NCBI RefSeq assembly: GCF_022921055.1
Contig: NZ_CP095061.1
Location: forward strand, 92,001-156,000
DNA: 64,000 nt
From: Hymenobacter volaticus
GTDB lineage: Bacteria; Bacteroidota; Bacteroidia; Cytophagales; Hymenobacteraceae
Reading direction: 5' to 3'
Shown here: positions 17,049 through 26,904 of the stretch, one piece after another
Layout of the letters: every line of letters starts with the position of its first letter
How positions within the stretch are numbered: position 1 is the first letter of the stretch
Position numbers and translations under genes: made by a program
The notes under the pieces: model-generated
The model's database searches: none
What the model saw: only the letters and a program-made list of their open reading frames with translations
Told to the model about the DNA's origin: nothing

Positions 17049-17930
17049 CTACTGGTTCACCAGCTTCAAGAGTTCTTGGTAGACCACGTTGTTCTTCCAG
17101 TACAGTTGCAAAACCATAGGAACGTGCTTCTTACCAGGTAGCACCGTGAACTGCGGCGGCCGGCCGAGGTCGGTTAACTTCAACTGAAACTTGCGGCTGC
17201 TGTTGCGAATAGAAGGATAGGTTTCTCCGCCGATGAAAATAACGAACGGCGGCGTGGCGGCCGTCACGTGGTACAAAGCCGAAACGTCTTTCCACACCTC
17301 GGGCTGCTTGCTGTATGGAATCAGGTATTGGGCGTCGCCGGGGTATTCGAGTTTGGTGAGGTAGTCGAACATGTCGAGGCCGGCAGGGTCGTCGAGGAGG
17401 GCACCGCGGATAGGATTCGTGGCGAGGCCGCGCCGCGTAAAGAGGCGGTTGTCGGCGGCGAGCAAGGCGACAAGACCAGCCCCGGCCGAATGGCCCATCA
17501 GAAACAGACGTTGCGGGTCGCCGCCATATTCGCGGATGTGCTCGGTGGTCCAGATAACGGCGCGGGCACAGTCATCGGCCATAGCGGGTACTTCCACTTT
17601 CGGGGAGAGGCGATAGTTGATAACCACGGCTACCACGCCCTGTTTGGCTAAGCGTCGGCCAATGAAGGAGTAGAAGTTCTTGTTGCCGCTGTTCCAACTG
17701 CCGCCATGTATGAAAACCACCACTGGATAGGGTTTAGCAGCTTTGTGCCGGGGCGCGTACACATCCAGCAGGTGGCGCTCGGCGTCATAGGCTGGGTCGG
17801 TAGCCGGTACGTAGGCAATATCTTGGGTGCGGTGGCTAGGGCGGGCGGTGGCATATTCGTTGGCTACCAATAGTAACAAGGGCAGCAAAAGCAAGGTAGG
17901 CAACGCCAGCCAGCGGCAGGAAACACGCAT
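17049..17930 (-). CDS. Secreted alpha/beta-hydrolase (BD-FAE / carboxylesterase type)
   Basis: 293 residues from the ATG at 17930, which gives a normal signal peptide (LPTLLLLPLLLLVA); a frame extension to 18011 is unlikely. The family's oxyanion-hole motif is FIHGGSWNSGNK and the nucleophile elbow is GHSAGAG. The Asp and His of the triad should lie in the C-terminal third; GKKHVPMV carries the likely His. It probably acts in the periplasm or outside the cell on ester bonds of plant-type or lipid substrates; the substrate is unknown. It is convergent with ogt. Confidence 0.82.
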   Translation of the reverse strand: MRVSCRWLALPTLLLLPLLLLVANEYATARPSHRTQDIAYVPATDPAYDAERHLLDVYAPRHKAAKPYPVVVFIHGGSWNSGNKNFYSFIGRRLAKQGVVAVVINYRLSPKVEVPAMADDCARAVIWTTEHIREYGGDPQRLFLMGHSAGAGLVALLAADNRLFTRRGLATNPIRGALLDDPAGLDMFDYLTKLEYPGDAQYLIPYSKQPEVWKDVSALYHVTAATPPFVIFIGGETYPSIRNSSRKFQLKLTDLGRPPQFTVLPGKKHVPMVLQLYWKNNVVYQELLKLVNQ

Positions 17931-18183
17931 GTAGTAGAAGAAGCAGAGCAGAAGGAAGAAATAAGTAGCACCCGACTTACAGATGTGGCAAGGCACTACC
18001 AGCAGGAGCAAGACACTTACGCACGTGCCACTGATTTAGGATGGTGGCGCTGGCAAAAAGTAACAGGTTGCTCCTCATTTCAGGGTGAGGGCACGAAGGC
18101 TTTGGGAGCGTACGTTATATTTGCTGGAAGCCAGTTACCGCTAGCTAACTTCTTCTACTGCATTTTATTCTTTTAAAACGTCA

Positions 18184-18903
18184 ATGAAATACTTGATTTG
18201 CCTGCTCCTAGGCTTCAGTACGCTGCTGACCCTGCCAGCGCAGGCCCAGCGCAAAACCAAAGTAAAAACCAAAGGAGAAGCGACTGTTAGTGCTGCCAAC
18301 CGCTTGCAGCCTTTGTTTGGAGGCATCTCCCCAGCACAGGCACAAGCCCTGGTCGGGGCCGCTTTCCTAGCCGATATAGAACGTAGTTTTGCTTCCAAGG
18401 CCGAGGCCAGCAAATTCTTCTCCACTAAAGGCTACGAGTACTTAACCGAAGGCAAGCCAGATACTGCTATCTACCGCTTCAATCTGGCGTGGCTGCTCGA
18501 TCCCAAAAACGCCGAGCCTTACCGCGGCTTGGGCGTAATAGCCAGCCGCAACCCCACGCCCGACGAATCCATTAACTTGCTCACGCAGGGCTTGGCCCTA
18601 GCGCCCAATGATGCATTGATGCTAGGCGACCTGGGCAGCAGCTACCTCATCCGCTACGAGCAAACCAAGAAGAAAAAAGATTTAACCACCGGCTATGACT
18701 ATCTGCAAAAAGCTGTAGCCGCCGACCCCAAGAACGCAGTAGCCTGGCAGCAATTAGCGCGGGTGTATTACTTGCAGGAAGATTACGCTAAAGCTTGGGA
18801 TGCAACGCACAAAGGCGGCGACGTGAGTATCAATAGCATCGACTTCAACTTCCTAAGTGAATTGATAGCCAAAATGCCAGATCCGCTAGGCAAATTCAAA
18901 TAA
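18184..18903 (+). CDS. Periplasmic TPR protein
   Basis: 239 residues. The signal peptide ends at LPAQAQ. TPR-like helical pairs run from about residue 78 to 220 (GYEYLTEGKPDTAIYRFNLAWLLDP, then GLALAPNDALMLGDLGSSYL, then AVAADPKNAVAWQQLARVYY). Such proteins act as scaffolds; the partner is unknown. A short Lys-rich stretch follows the signal peptide. A small inverted repeat (GTTACA / TTGTAAC) lies just after the stop. There is no operon partner. Confidence 0.7.
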   Translation: MKYLICLLLGFSTLLTLPAQAQRKTKVKTKGEATVSAANRLQPLFGGISPAQAQALVGAAFLADIERSFASKAEASKFFSTKGYEYLTEGKPDTAIYRFNLAWLLDPKNAEPYRGLGVIASRNPTPDESINLLTQGLALAPNDALMLGDLGSSYLIRYEQTKKKKDLTTGYDYLQKAVAADPKNAVAWQQLARVYYLQEDYAKAWDATHKGGDVSINSIDFNFLSELIAKMPDPLGKFK

Positions 18904-19123
18904 GGACTGTTACATCCCGTTGTAACACTTCCGAATGGACTGCCTTCCCCGCTGGTGTGGCACTAGCTCCCGTCGCGGAGGCCAGCCAGGAACAGCGGCT
19001 TAATCGGCATACGAATAAGGGTAAGCAGACAACTACTTAGCGCCTACCTCTTCCTTATCCTAGCAACTTCGCCCCGTCACGGCACGTAGCCAGCGGCCTA
19101 GCTTGTTCACATAACCTTATTGC

Positions 19124-19858
19124 GTGAAGCACCTTCTGCTGATTTCCTCTTTCGCGACCAGTATACTGCTGGCGCATTCCGTTACGGCCCAAGAAGGCCC
19201 CGAGCGTCGTCGCCGGCACTACAACGCGCAGGCCCGCGCCTACTACCGTGGGCCCGTGCGCTTCACAGCAGGCGGTGGGGTAGGCTTGTATAGTGGCGAC
19301 CTAGGCGGCTTGTCCGAGAATTTTCCGGGCGGCAGCGTCAGTTTAGGGCTGCTCTACCTGCTTCGGCCGCACTTGGTTATCGGGGCCGAAGGGTCTTACT
19401 TCGAGATTGGCGCCAAAGACCAGTTGCCGGAACGAGGATTGGCCTTCAAAGGACAAAACATAACCGGCGTTACCTTTTTGCGCTACGAGCTGATACGGGA
19501 TGAAAGCCAGTTTGCTAGTCCTAAACGGGGCGCGGCCCTCGTGAAGCCCTACATAAAGGCAGGTGCGGGCCTCTTGCTCTATAACCCGAATGCGTACATA
19601 GGCACCAAGCGCCCCGACCAGAACACCACTTACTTACGACCAGAGCGCAACGATTATCCGGCGCTAGCTGTGGTAGCGCCCGTCGGGTTCGGTGTGGTCT
19701 TGCGCCTTAGCCCTCGGGTTAATGCTACCGTTGAGGGGGCCTACTATTTCACTACTACCGACCACCTCGACGATGTTAGCCAACGTGCCAACCCCAACCA
19801 GAACGATGGATACGGAATAGTGGAGCTAAAGATGGAGTATTCTCCATGGGGCCGGTAA
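19124..19858 (+). CDS. Outer-membrane beta-barrel protein
   Basis: 244 residues from a GTG start at 19124. The signal peptide ends near HSVTAQ and a basic stretch (RRRRH) follows. The body has the alternating, aromatic-ended strands of a small OmpA-type or OMP_b-brl barrel (FTAGGGVGLYSGDLGG, GLLYLLRPHLVIGAEGSYF, AGAGLLLYNPNAY, GFGVVLRLSPRVNATVEGAYYFTT) and ends on an aromatic-rich strand. Function is unknown. It is followed by a strong bidirectional terminator. Confidence 0.7.
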   Translation: MKHLLLISSFATSILLAHSVTAQEGPERRRRHYNAQARAYYRGPVRFTAGGGVGLYSGDLGGLSENFPGGSVSLGLLYLLRPHLVIGAEGSYFEIGAKDQLPERGLAFKGQNITGVTFLRYELIRDESQFASPKRGAALVKPYIKAGAGLLLYNPNAYIGTKRPDQNTTYLRPERNDYPALAVVAPVGFGVVLRLSPRVNATVEGAYYFTTTDHLDDVSQRANPNQNDGYGIVELKMEYSPWGR

Positions 19859-19895
19859 AGCTCTTCAGGTACTACTTACAGTCCTTAACCAGCCC

Positions 19896-19936
19896 AACAA
19901 AAAAGGCCCGTCAGTCTGACGGGCCTTTTTTGTTGT
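19896..19936. terminator. Bidirectional terminator
   Basis: Stem AACAAAAAAGGCCCGTCAG / CTGACGGGCCTTTTTTGTT with A and T runs on both sides. It serves the plus-strand barrel gene and the minus-strand M4 protease gene that converge here. Confidence 0.9.
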
Positions 19937-19965
19937 GGCTTGAAAGCCAACCATTAGCAAGTTGT

Positions 19966-22413
19966 TTAGTCCTTAACGAAACGCTGGTGGAATACCTTCT
20001 GCCCGTCGGAAATTTCAAGCATATAAATGCCCTTCGCCAACGTTGATACGTTCAGTTGACCGCCCTTTACCTGCGTGCCAAGCACCTTTATACCCTGTAA
20101 GTCAGTTACGCTCACCGCTACGACGGGGCCATTACCGGGCGTGGTCACGCGCAGCATGTCGGTGGCGGGGTTCGGATATACATCCAACACTTGAGCGCGG
20201 CCTGAACCGATTAGATCTAGCTCATTACCGCTCTTCGTTACTGCTACTTCTTGCAGCGCTGTACCGCCCGAGATGGTGATGCTGTAGTCCTCGGTTTCGC
20301 CGTAGCTGTAAGAGCCGCAACTACTCGTGGCCGAAACATCACTCATTACCACGCGCAGACGGGTTTTGCCGCTTTTGGCAGTAGTCGGCACAGTGAAGTT
20401 AGCGCTGATCGTCGCGGCACTCGAACTGCTGCCACTCACAATGGTTTCGCCGCTGTCGATGAAGTCACCGTCTTGGTTGTAGTCGATAAAGATTTTCCAG
20501 TACTCAGTGTATGCTGTGGATGCAAACCCGGCCGAGAAATTAATAGTCTGAGCAGAACCAGCCGTCACGCTCGTGCCAAGGGCCGTTCCATTATAGTAGC
20601 CTGCGTCTTTGCTAGAAGTGCGGTTGATGCTGCCAAGGCTCACCAAGTCAATCCACTCGTAGCTTACGTTAGTGCCTTTGCTGGTGCAGTACGTCGACGT
20701 GGTAGGTGGTGGAGTGGTGCCACCGGCCGCTGCGCCTACACCCACGGCGTACCACGCATTGGTTACGGCTGTTACCTGCGTCGAGCCCGCTCCGTAGAGG
20801 TCAGTGGCAGCCTGGATAGAGTACGTACGGGCAGCTGCGTAGTTCGACGACGAAGTCAGGTATACGCTTTCGGTCCGGTAGGCAATCTTGGCAGCGGCGT
20901 CGATACCGATGCCCGTTACGCTGAAGGAACTGCCAATGTCGTTGGTGCCCGTTTTGCCGACGCTCAGGATATAGAACCAGTGGTTGAGCACACCGCTGTT
21001 GGTGTGCACGCCGCCGTTGTCGCCGGTGCCGGCGTACCAGTTCGTGCCTTTATAGGTATCGGGCTGCCCTTCCGCGTTGGGGTCGCTCATCGAGCGCAAG
21101 GCGGGCCGTACTTTATCGATGTCTTCGCCGATCAGCCAAGTAGCTTTATTAGGCGCCTTGTAGTACTCGACGGCCGCACCCCAGATGTCGGAGAAGCCCT
21201 CGTTGAGCGCGCCCGACTCGTTGGAGTACGTAAGGTTGGCGGTGCTAGAGCACACCGCGTGCCCGATTTCGTGGGCGCAAACGTCCAGAGAAGTCAACGG
21301 GTCGAAGCGGGTGTACCCGTCGCCGTAGGTCATTACGGAGCCGTTCCAATAAGCGTTTTCGTACCCTTTGCCGTCACCAGGCGTGTCGTCGAAGTGCACG
21401 TAGCTCCTGATTTTGGCGCCAGCATTGTTGTAGGAGTTGCGGGCGTGCACGTTTTTCCAGTAGTCGTACACGGCTTGGGCACCCCAGTGAGCATCAAGGG
21501 CAGCGTTGTCGAAGTTGGTGTTGGCGTACTCGGTCCAGTTGTTGTCGGCGTCCACAAAGTCGACAGCCGTGGTGTAGCTGCTGCCCTTTTTGCAGTTGTA
21601 GGTTTCGATGCCCAACCCCCGGGTAGCTTCACGCAAGTAATAGCCACCGGTGGTTGTGCTGGTAGCACTACTCTGGGTGCCAGAGTATTTGGTGGCAACC
21701 GTTCCAGTAGCCGCCACGTGCTTGATAATGGCATCTTGCAACACTATCTCGCCCGTCTCCGCATCTACATAAATGTAGGCTCGGCTGATTGGTGCCTTGG
21801 CGTAGACGTTGAACTTCCAGGCCAACGTAGGTTTGCCATGTAGCCCCGGGTTAGGATTACGGTCGTTGCGCACAATTACCAGCTCGCCCTGCGGACGGTA
21901 GGTAGCTGTAGGATCGTTTTCCATTTGCTTCAGACCCGCTTCTTCTACGGCATCATCCCACATGTACTGGGTGGCACCTACAAAAGCCAGGGCGTACCGT
22001 AGTGCAGTCGCAGCGTCCATGGCAGGCGACGTTTTAAGGCCCTCGATGCGCTCTATCTGACCGCTCATGCTTTCCACATTGCCTTGCTTGGCGTGCAGGG
22101 TGTAAGCGGCATGCTCTACTTTGATGCCTTTGTAGTACTGGTTGTACTTCTCATGCACGAACCCCATACCATCGGTTTCCGTGCGGCTGTGCAGCATTTG
22201 ATCTTCGGCTTTCAGTTGCAGTTGCTCCACCAATGCCTGCCGGCCTTGGCTCAGCGTATAAGCAGGAGTTTCCGGACGAAATCGAACGAGGGCAGGAGTG
22301 CCATCTTCGGCCATGAACTTTTGCGCTGCACGAGCAGCCTGCTGCGCATACGCCGCTGAATAAGGCAAGGCACCAAGCAGTAAGAGAGCTGCTACAGGGT
22401 ATTTTTTAATCAT
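19966..22413 (-). CDS. Secreted M4 (thermolysin-family) metallopeptidase with T9SS sorting domain
   Basis: 815 residues. The signal peptide is followed by an FTP/PepSY-type propeptide (about 25-220) and then the M4 catalytic domain. HEIGH has zinc ligands His381 and His385 and catalytic Glu382; GALNEGFSDIWG carries the third ligand Glu. Then comes a GEVED domain (YWKIFIDYNQDGDF, ending SYGETEDYSI), and last a type A C-terminal sorting domain (VYPNPATDMLRV, then GIYMLEISDG and HQRFVKD). The sorting domain directs export by the type IX system and removal or anchoring at the surface. It is a neutral protease, probably for peptide nutrition. The propeptide suggests self-processing. Confidence 0.95.
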   Translation of the reverse strand: MIKKYPVAALLLLGALPYSAAYAQQAARAAQKFMAEDGTPALVRFRPETPAYTLSQGRQALVEQLQLKAEDQMLHSRTETDGMGFVHEKYNQYYKGIKVEHAAYTLHAKQGNVESMSGQIERIEGLKTSPAMDAATALRYALAFVGATQYMWDDAVEEAGLKQMENDPTATYRPQGELVIVRNDRNPNPGLHGKPTLAWKFNVYAKAPISRAYIYVDAETGEIVLQDAIIKHVAATGTVATKYSGTQSSATSTTTGGYYLREATRGLGIETYNCKKGSSYTTAVDFVDADNNWTEYANTNFDNAALDAHWGAQAVYDYWKNVHARNSYNNAGAKIRSYVHFDDTPGDGKGYENAYWNGSVMTYGDGYTRFDPLTSLDVCAHEIGHAVCSSTANLTYSNESGALNEGFSDIWGAAVEYYKAPNKATWLIGEDIDKVRPALRSMSDPNAEGQPDTYKGTNWYAGTGDNGGVHTNSGVLNHWFYILSVGKTGTNDIGSSFSVTGIGIDAAAKIAYRTESVYLTSSSNYAAARTYSIQAATDLYGAGSTQVTAVTNAWYAVGVGAAAGGTTPPPTTSTYCTSKGTNVSYEWIDLVSLGSINRTSSKDAGYYNGTALGTSVTAGSAQTINFSAGFASTAYTEYWKIFIDYNQDGDFIDSGETIVSGSSSSAATISANFTVPTTAKSGKTRLRVVMSDVSATSSCGSYSYGETEDYSITISGGTALQEVAVTKSGNELDLIGSGRAQVLDVYPNPATDMLRVTTPGNGPVVAVSVTDLQGIKVLGTQVKGGQLNVSTLAKGIYMLEISDGQKVFHQRFVKD

Positions 22414-22677
22414 AAACTTGAATGTTGGTTGGATTGGGAAAGGAGGAAGTACCTGCTTCTAGGAATCAGGAAGTGCGTCAATTTATAATTTCAATAATTA
22501 GAAAACGATTGCACTGAAAATATCATCAGTGAAACAGTATATAATTTAAAATATATCAATAATATAAATTATAAACTTTCTTAGCTCAGTGCATTTTATC
22601 CGCTAAATGTGCATTCCTGAGATGAATTTTCTTGCGCTGAAAGCCATAGTTTTACACCATCACCTTCATCGATCATC
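22414..22677. promoter_or_regulatory. A/T-rich divergent promoter region
   Basis: About 260 strongly A/T-rich bases separate the divergent M4 protease and SDR genes. Promoters for both must lie here, but I cannot pick individual boxes with confidence. Confidence 0.4.
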
Positions 22678-23466
22678 ATGCAGCAACTACACCCCTTATT
22701 ACAGAAGCGCTGGAATCTAACTGGTCAGTTGGCAATTGTTACAGGCGCGTCCAAGGGCATCGGAGCGGCCGTGGCAGCTGAACTACTGGCCTTTGGCGCA
22801 ACGGTAGTGGCAGTAGCCCGACAAGCACCAGAACTGGAAGCCCAAGTGGCGGAGTGGCGCGCTGCTGGACTTGACGCGCACGCCGTTGCCGCCGACGTAA
22901 GTCAAGAAGCAGGGCGGCAGTCGGTGCTGGCAGCCGCGGCGCAGCTCGGGCCCGCACTGCATATTCTCGTCAACAATGTGGGCACCAATATTCGCAAGCC
23001 CACTACCGACTACTTAGCCGCAGAGTATCAGCACTTGTTGGCCACCAACCTTGAATCGGCATTTGGGCTTTGCCAGAGCGCTTACCCGCAACTAAAGGCG
23101 GCGGGTGGTGCTAGTATCATCAACGTATCGTCGGTGGCTGGACTTACGCATTTGCGCACCGGCGCTATTTATGGAATGACCAAGGCCGCGCTTATTCAAC
23201 TTAGCCGTAATCTGGCTGTGGAATGGGCACCAGCGGGCATCCGGGTTAATGCTGTTGCGCCCTGGTATATCCAAACGCCGCTGGCCGCAGCTGTTCTTGC
23301 CAGCCCCGACTACTTACAACAGGTAGTAGCTCGCACACCCCTCGCTCGCGTCGGCGAGGCCGAAGAAGTGGCCGCTGCCGTCGCTTTTCTTTGCTTGCCC
23401 GCTGCGAGTTACATCACGGGGCAGTGCCTGAGCGTGGATGGGGGCTTCACCATCAATGGTTTTTAA
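22678..23466 (+). CDS. SDR-family oxidoreductase (tropinone-reductase-like)
   Basis: 262 residues, the standard classical-SDR length. The cofactor motif is [12 protein letters not shown] at about 22-33, with NNVG in the middle. The catalytic Ser is in INVSSVAGL and the Tyr/Lys pair in [14 protein letters not shown], followed by [15 protein letters not shown] and the end [15 protein letters not shown]. The opening [16 protein letters not shown] is of the tropinone-reductase-like or gluconate-dehydrogenase-like subgroup. The substrate is unknown. It stands alone and has a terminator of its own. Confidence 0.88.
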   Translation: MQQLHPLLQKRWNLTGQLAIVTGASKGIGAAVAAELLAFGATVVAVARQAPELEAQVAEWRAAGLDAHAVAADVSQEAGRQSVLAAAAQLGPALHILVNNVGTNIRKPTTDYLAAEYQHLLATNLESAFGLCQSAYPQLKAAGGASIINVSSVAGLTHLRTGAIYGMTKAALIQLSRNLAVEWAPAGIRVNAVAPWYIQTPLAAAVLASPDYLQQVVARTPLARVGEAEEVAAAVAFLCLPAASYITGQCLSVDGGFTINGF

Positions 23467-23510
23467 CCATATCTTCCTTGCTACAGCAGATGTGCACTAC
23501 CTCCTGAAAT

Positions 23511-23543
23511 CCAAAAGGGCGCTCCGAGGAGCGCCCTTTTGGG
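23511..23543. terminator. Bidirectional terminator
   Basis: Stem CCAAAAGGGCGCTCC / GGAGCGCCCTTTTGG with a 3-base centre, lying between the convergent SDR and ATP-grasp genes. Confidence 0.88.
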
Positions 23544-23565
23544 TTAATGGTATGGTGGTTTGTTT

Positions 23566-24462
23566 TTACGCTACAAATCTTGCCGCTACCTTTTTGATTC
23601 CGGCTTCGTAGCGTGCGAATGAGCCTTGGGCAGTATCCAAGTACAAGAAGGGTTCGATAAGCTCTAGCTCCATGAGCAGGAACTCGCCGTTGGCTTCCAC
23701 ACCATCGACGCGGGCATAGAGGCAGTCGGTGGCAAAGCGCTGCACGATGTCGTCGGCAATGTGGCGCAGATGGGTGGGCGCTTCCCGGGACTCGATGCCT
23801 CCACCCAGGTAATGCTGCACTCGGAAGTCACCCGATTTGGGCGTTTTCAACACGCAGTGGCTGTACTGACCACCTAGGTATATCAACGACCATTCGCCTT
23901 GGCTTTGAATCTGCGGCAGAAAAGGCTGAGCCAGAAAATTTCCGGTCTGCAATAAGTTTGTTAACTCCGAGGCCCGACGCTGGGCTTCGGTTAGGCTCAT
24001 ATCGAACGTGTTTTTAGCGCCGCCACTCACCGCTGGTTTCACCACCAGCCGGTCGGTGCGCAGCGCTTCGAATATCGTTTCTGCTACAAAGCTGGTGCCG
24101 CGCGGAAGCCAATGGGTAGGTACTATCCGGACGCCCTGCCGCTCTAAATCGAGCAGGTATTGCTTGTCGGCATTCCAGCGTACCGTCGCTATGGGGTTGA
24201 GCATCCGGATGTCTTCCTGCTCCAAGCGTTCCAGCCACGCATAGAATTCCTGCACTCGGTCGAAGTAGTCCCACGGCGACTTTAGCAGTACTACGTCGTA
24301 GCTGCGCCAGTTTACTGCCGGATTGCTCCAAATTTGGTAATCGACATAATGACCTTGCTCGCGCAAATAGCTCATTAGCAGGCTGTCTTCGTCATCGATA
24401 TTAGAGGCTGCGTACTGCGCTTGCGCTAGGCTTTCGCAGGTAACGAGGGCTATAGTAAACAC
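23566..24462 (-). CDS. ATP-grasp family protein
   Basis: 298 residues. The N-terminal part resembles a pre-ATP-grasp domain (VLLKSPWDYFDR). Then come LNPIATVRWNADKQYLLDLE, the nucleotide-binding strand LVVKPAVSGGAKNTF, PFLPQIQSQGEWSLIYLGGQYSH, and the end of the metal site with ARVDGVEANGEFLLMELELIEP. The pattern is that of glutathione-synthetase/RimK-like ligases, in particular the orphan group near the cycloserine enzyme DcsG. It should join a carboxylate to an amine or thiol using ATP; the substrate is unknown. It is a single gene. Confidence 0.8.
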   Translation of the reverse strand: MFTIALVTCESLAQAQYAASNIDDEDSLLMSYLREQGHYVDYQIWSNPAVNWRSYDVVLLKSPWDYFDRVQEFYAWLERLEQEDIRMLNPIATVRWNADKQYLLDLERQGVRIVPTHWLPRGTSFVAETIFEALRTDRLVVKPAVSGGAKNTFDMSLTEAQRRASELTNLLQTGNFLAQPFLPQIQSQGEWSLIYLGGQYSHCVLKTPKSGDFRVQHYLGGGIESREAPTHLRHIADDIVQRFATDCLYARVDGVEANGEFLLMELELIEPFLYLDTAQGSFARYEAGIKKVAARFVA

Positions 24463-24511
24463 GGGGTTGGTAGGTGAGGTAGGGACAAATATTTCTCTGT
24501 TTGTATAAGGT

Positions 24512-25816
24512 TTACTTCTTCATGCCTAAGTAGTCAGCTGCCAGGGTAGCAATGGCTTGTACGCCTAGCGTAAGGCCACTCTCATCAACAAAGAAACCTG
24601 GCGTGTGGTGCGGGGCGGTTTCAGCAGGGTTCTTGCCTTTGGGCATGCCACCCACGAACACAAACAAGCCGGGTACCTTCTCCTGGAAATAAGCAAAGTC
24701 TTCGGCACCGGTCACGGCTTTTTGCAGCACCACATGGCTCGGCCCCGCCACTCGTTGTAGCGTAGGCAGCATCCGCTCAGTTAAGCGCGGGTCGTTGTAA
24801 GTAATGGGGGCATAATTGACGATGTCGACCTCGGCCGTAGCGCCGGCGCTTTCGGCAATGTTGGTGGCCGTCCGTCGAATAGCAGCCCATATCTTCTGCT
24901 GCATCTCCTTGTCAAGGGTCCGGATGGTGCCAGTCAATTCCACCTGATCCGGAATGATGTTGTTGCGTACCCCACCGTGGATCATGCCCACCGTCAGCAC
25001 GGCGGCATCCTCGGTTAGCTCGGTTTGGCGACTAACAATGGTCTGCAAGCCCGTCACGATTTGAGCCGCCGTTACCACTGGGTCCACTGCCAGCCAAGGG
25101 TACGCTCCGTGGGCCGACTTGCCTTTCACCTTGATGGTGAAAACGTCCGCGGCGGCCATAGTGCCTTCGGGGCGGTATTTGAGGGTGCCTACTTCGGTTT
25201 GCGCGTTGATGTGCAAGCCAAAGACGGCATCTACTTTCGGGTTGTCGAGCACCCCTTCTTGCACCATCAGGCGGGCTCCACCCACCACGCCGGGCAGAGA
25301 GCCTTCCTCGGCTGGCTGGAAGATGAACTTCACGGTGCCGGGCAAGTCTTTCTTCACTTGACTTAAGACTTCAGCCGCGCCAAGCAGCATAGCAACGTGC
25401 GTGTCGTGGCCGCAAGCGTGCATCACGCCCACTTCTTGGCCATTGTAGGTGGTTTTAGCTTTCGAGGCAAAAGGCAAAGAGGCAGTTTCCGTAACCGGCA
25501 AACCATCCATATCTGCCCGCAAAGCCACTACGGGTCCAGGCTTTCCTCCTTTCAAGATGCCGACCACGCCCGTGCGGGCCACTCCGGTTTGCACCTCAAA
25601 TCCTAGTTTTTTGAGTTGCTCCGCTACGATACCTGCGGTGCGGGTTTCCTGGTTGCCTAGCTCGGGATGCTCGTGTAGGTCGCGCCGGCAGGCTATTACT
25701 TTCGATTCCTGCGCGGTAGCCAGCTTGGCTATGCGTGCATTGAGGGCAGTGTTCTGGGCTGCAGCTGGTAAGGTCAGCGTAGCCATAAGGGAAGTCAGGA
25801 CTAAAGAATGCTTCAT
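24512..25816 (-). CDS. Secreted M20-family amidohydrolase (hippurate/IAA-amino-acid hydrolase type)
   Basis: 434 residues from the ATG at 25816, where a signal peptide begins (HSLVLTSLMATLTLPAAAQ). The metal-binding motifs of the M20D family are clear: RRDLHEHPELGNQE, ALRADMDGLPVTE, MHACGHDTHVAMLLGAA, FIFQPAEEG (catalytic Glu pair) and GAEDFAYF. A dimerisation lid domain is inserted around KGKSAHGAYPW. It removes acyl groups from N-acyl amino acids or peptides in the periplasm; the exact substrate is unknown. Length is normal. Confidence 0.92.
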   Translation of the reverse strand: MKHSLVLTSLMATLTLPAAAQNTALNARIAKLATAQESKVIACRRDLHEHPELGNQETRTAGIVAEQLKKLGFEVQTGVARTGVVGILKGGKPGPVVALRADMDGLPVTETASLPFASKAKTTYNGQEVGVMHACGHDTHVAMLLGAAEVLSQVKKDLPGTVKFIFQPAEEGSLPGVVGGARLMVQEGVLDNPKVDAVFGLHINAQTEVGTLKYRPEGTMAAADVFTIKVKGKSAHGAYPWLAVDPVVTAAQIVTGLQTIVSRQTELTEDAAVLTVGMIHGGVRNNIIPDQVELTGTIRTLDKEMQQKIWAAIRRTATNIAESAGATAEVDIVNYAPITYNDPRLTERMLPTLQRVAGPSHVVLQKAVTGAEDFAYFQEKVPGLFVFVGGMPKGKNPAETAPHHTPGFFVDESGLTLGVQAIATLAADYLGMKK

Positions 25817-25968
25817 GTAGGAAAGTAGGATTGGACGCAAAAGATACTGCCCCGCTGGTAAAGGAGCGTCCCGCAATGCAAGGTTTCCTTTGGCACCCGC
25901 TTCCCCAAAGCGCTAAGGAATGAAGACTTAATCCGTGAAGCACAGCTTATGAATATAGCGGCATGAGT

Positions 25969-25976
25969 TACTTTTG
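25969..25976 (+). promoter_or_regulatory. Promoter -7 box (TACTTTTG)
   Basis: Exact match to TAnnTTTG, 24 bases before the ATG at 26001 of the PAP2-like gene. It supports that ATG over the upstream TTG at 25974, which would overlap the box. Confidence 0.5.
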
Positions 25977-26000
25977 CGGCTGCTTTTGATTTCTCATCTC

Positions 26001-26666
26001 ATGCCTCATCTGATTGCCGCTTCCAATTCTGTGCCTGCTGCTTGGCAGTCCGCTTGGCAGCAAGCTGCTTTCCGGTATCGGTTGCTGATTACGCTACTGC
26101 TGTTGGTGTTGCTGGTAGCCAATCTGCCACATTTTTTTGCGTGGGTGCAAGCCCGTCCCGGTGTCCGACTGTCTGACCCACTGCTGGCATTGCTGCCAGC
26201 GCATGAGGTGTCGTGGCCAACTTTTATCGTCATTTATATAAGCGCCGGACTTGCGTTCAGTTACGTGCTGCCTCGGCCATACGTGTTGCTTCGTTTGCTA
26301 GGGGCGTATTGGCTGATGCAAATTTGCCGCATCATGTTGCTCGCCTTGCTTCCCCTGGAGCCACCCTTGGGTCTGCTACCCCTCCGCGACCCAATTATTG
26401 ACACGTTTATTTACGTATCAGCCGGCCCGATCACCAAAGACTTGTTCTTCTCTGGCCACACGGCTACTGTCATGTTGTTTGCCTTGGCAATGGGCACAAG
26501 CCAGCGTCGTCGTTGGTTGCTGGCGGCTACTGCCGTTGTTGGGTTCTTAGTGATGGTGCAACATGTACATTATTCCTATGATGTAGTGGCCGCCCCCATC
26601 TTCGCCCTAGGCTGTTACTGGTTAGCTGGTTGGTGGGCCGACCCCGCAGCTAATGAATTGGCTTAA
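26001..26666 (+). CDS. PAP2-like / sphingomyelin-synthase-related membrane phosphatase
   Basis: 221 residues from the ATG at 26001, with about five or six membrane segments. The two catalytic histidine motifs of the PAP2_C (sphingomyelin synthase) group are visible: FFSGHTATVMLFALAM and QHVHYSYDVVAAPIFA (His and Asp). These enzymes remove or move phosphate-linked head groups on lipids. Because Hymenobacter-like bacteria make sphingolipids, a role in that pathway is possible but inferred. It is divergent from the M20 amidohydrolase gene and has no operon partner. Confidence 0.8.
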   Translation: MPHLIAASNSVPAAWQSAWQQAAFRYRLLITLLLLVLLVANLPHFFAWVQARPGVRLSDPLLALLPAHEVSWPTFIVIYISAGLAFSYVLPRPYVLLRLLGAYWLMQICRIMLLALLPLEPPLGLLPLRDPIIDTFIYVSAGPITKDLFFSGHTATVMLFALAMGTSQRRRWLLAATAVVGFLVMVQHVHYSYDVVAAPIFALGCYWLAGWWADPAANELA

Positions 26667-26904
26667 CGCAACGAAGCACGCTGTATATACTCTGACATAG
26701 TTGCCCGGCACGCAAGCAGTCTGCTGGTTAGCAATTTAGATGCAGAGGTCTTCAGCCAATTTTATAAGCATGTATTCGTTGATAAAATCAAAAAGCACTG
26801 CTAAAAAAGAGGGTGTTTTAATAGAGTAGGTCAACGTTTTCTTGTAGAAGTTCCTTCTATCTTGCTTAGCCATTCAGTTCTAGCTGCTGGACCCTATTCT
26901 CTAC

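Noticed and set aside
20251..21843. A 530-codon open frame on the plus strand
   Set aside because: It is antisense to the M4 protease, which has a complete signal peptide, catalytic motifs and sorting domain. The antisense product is low-complexity and has no family likeness.
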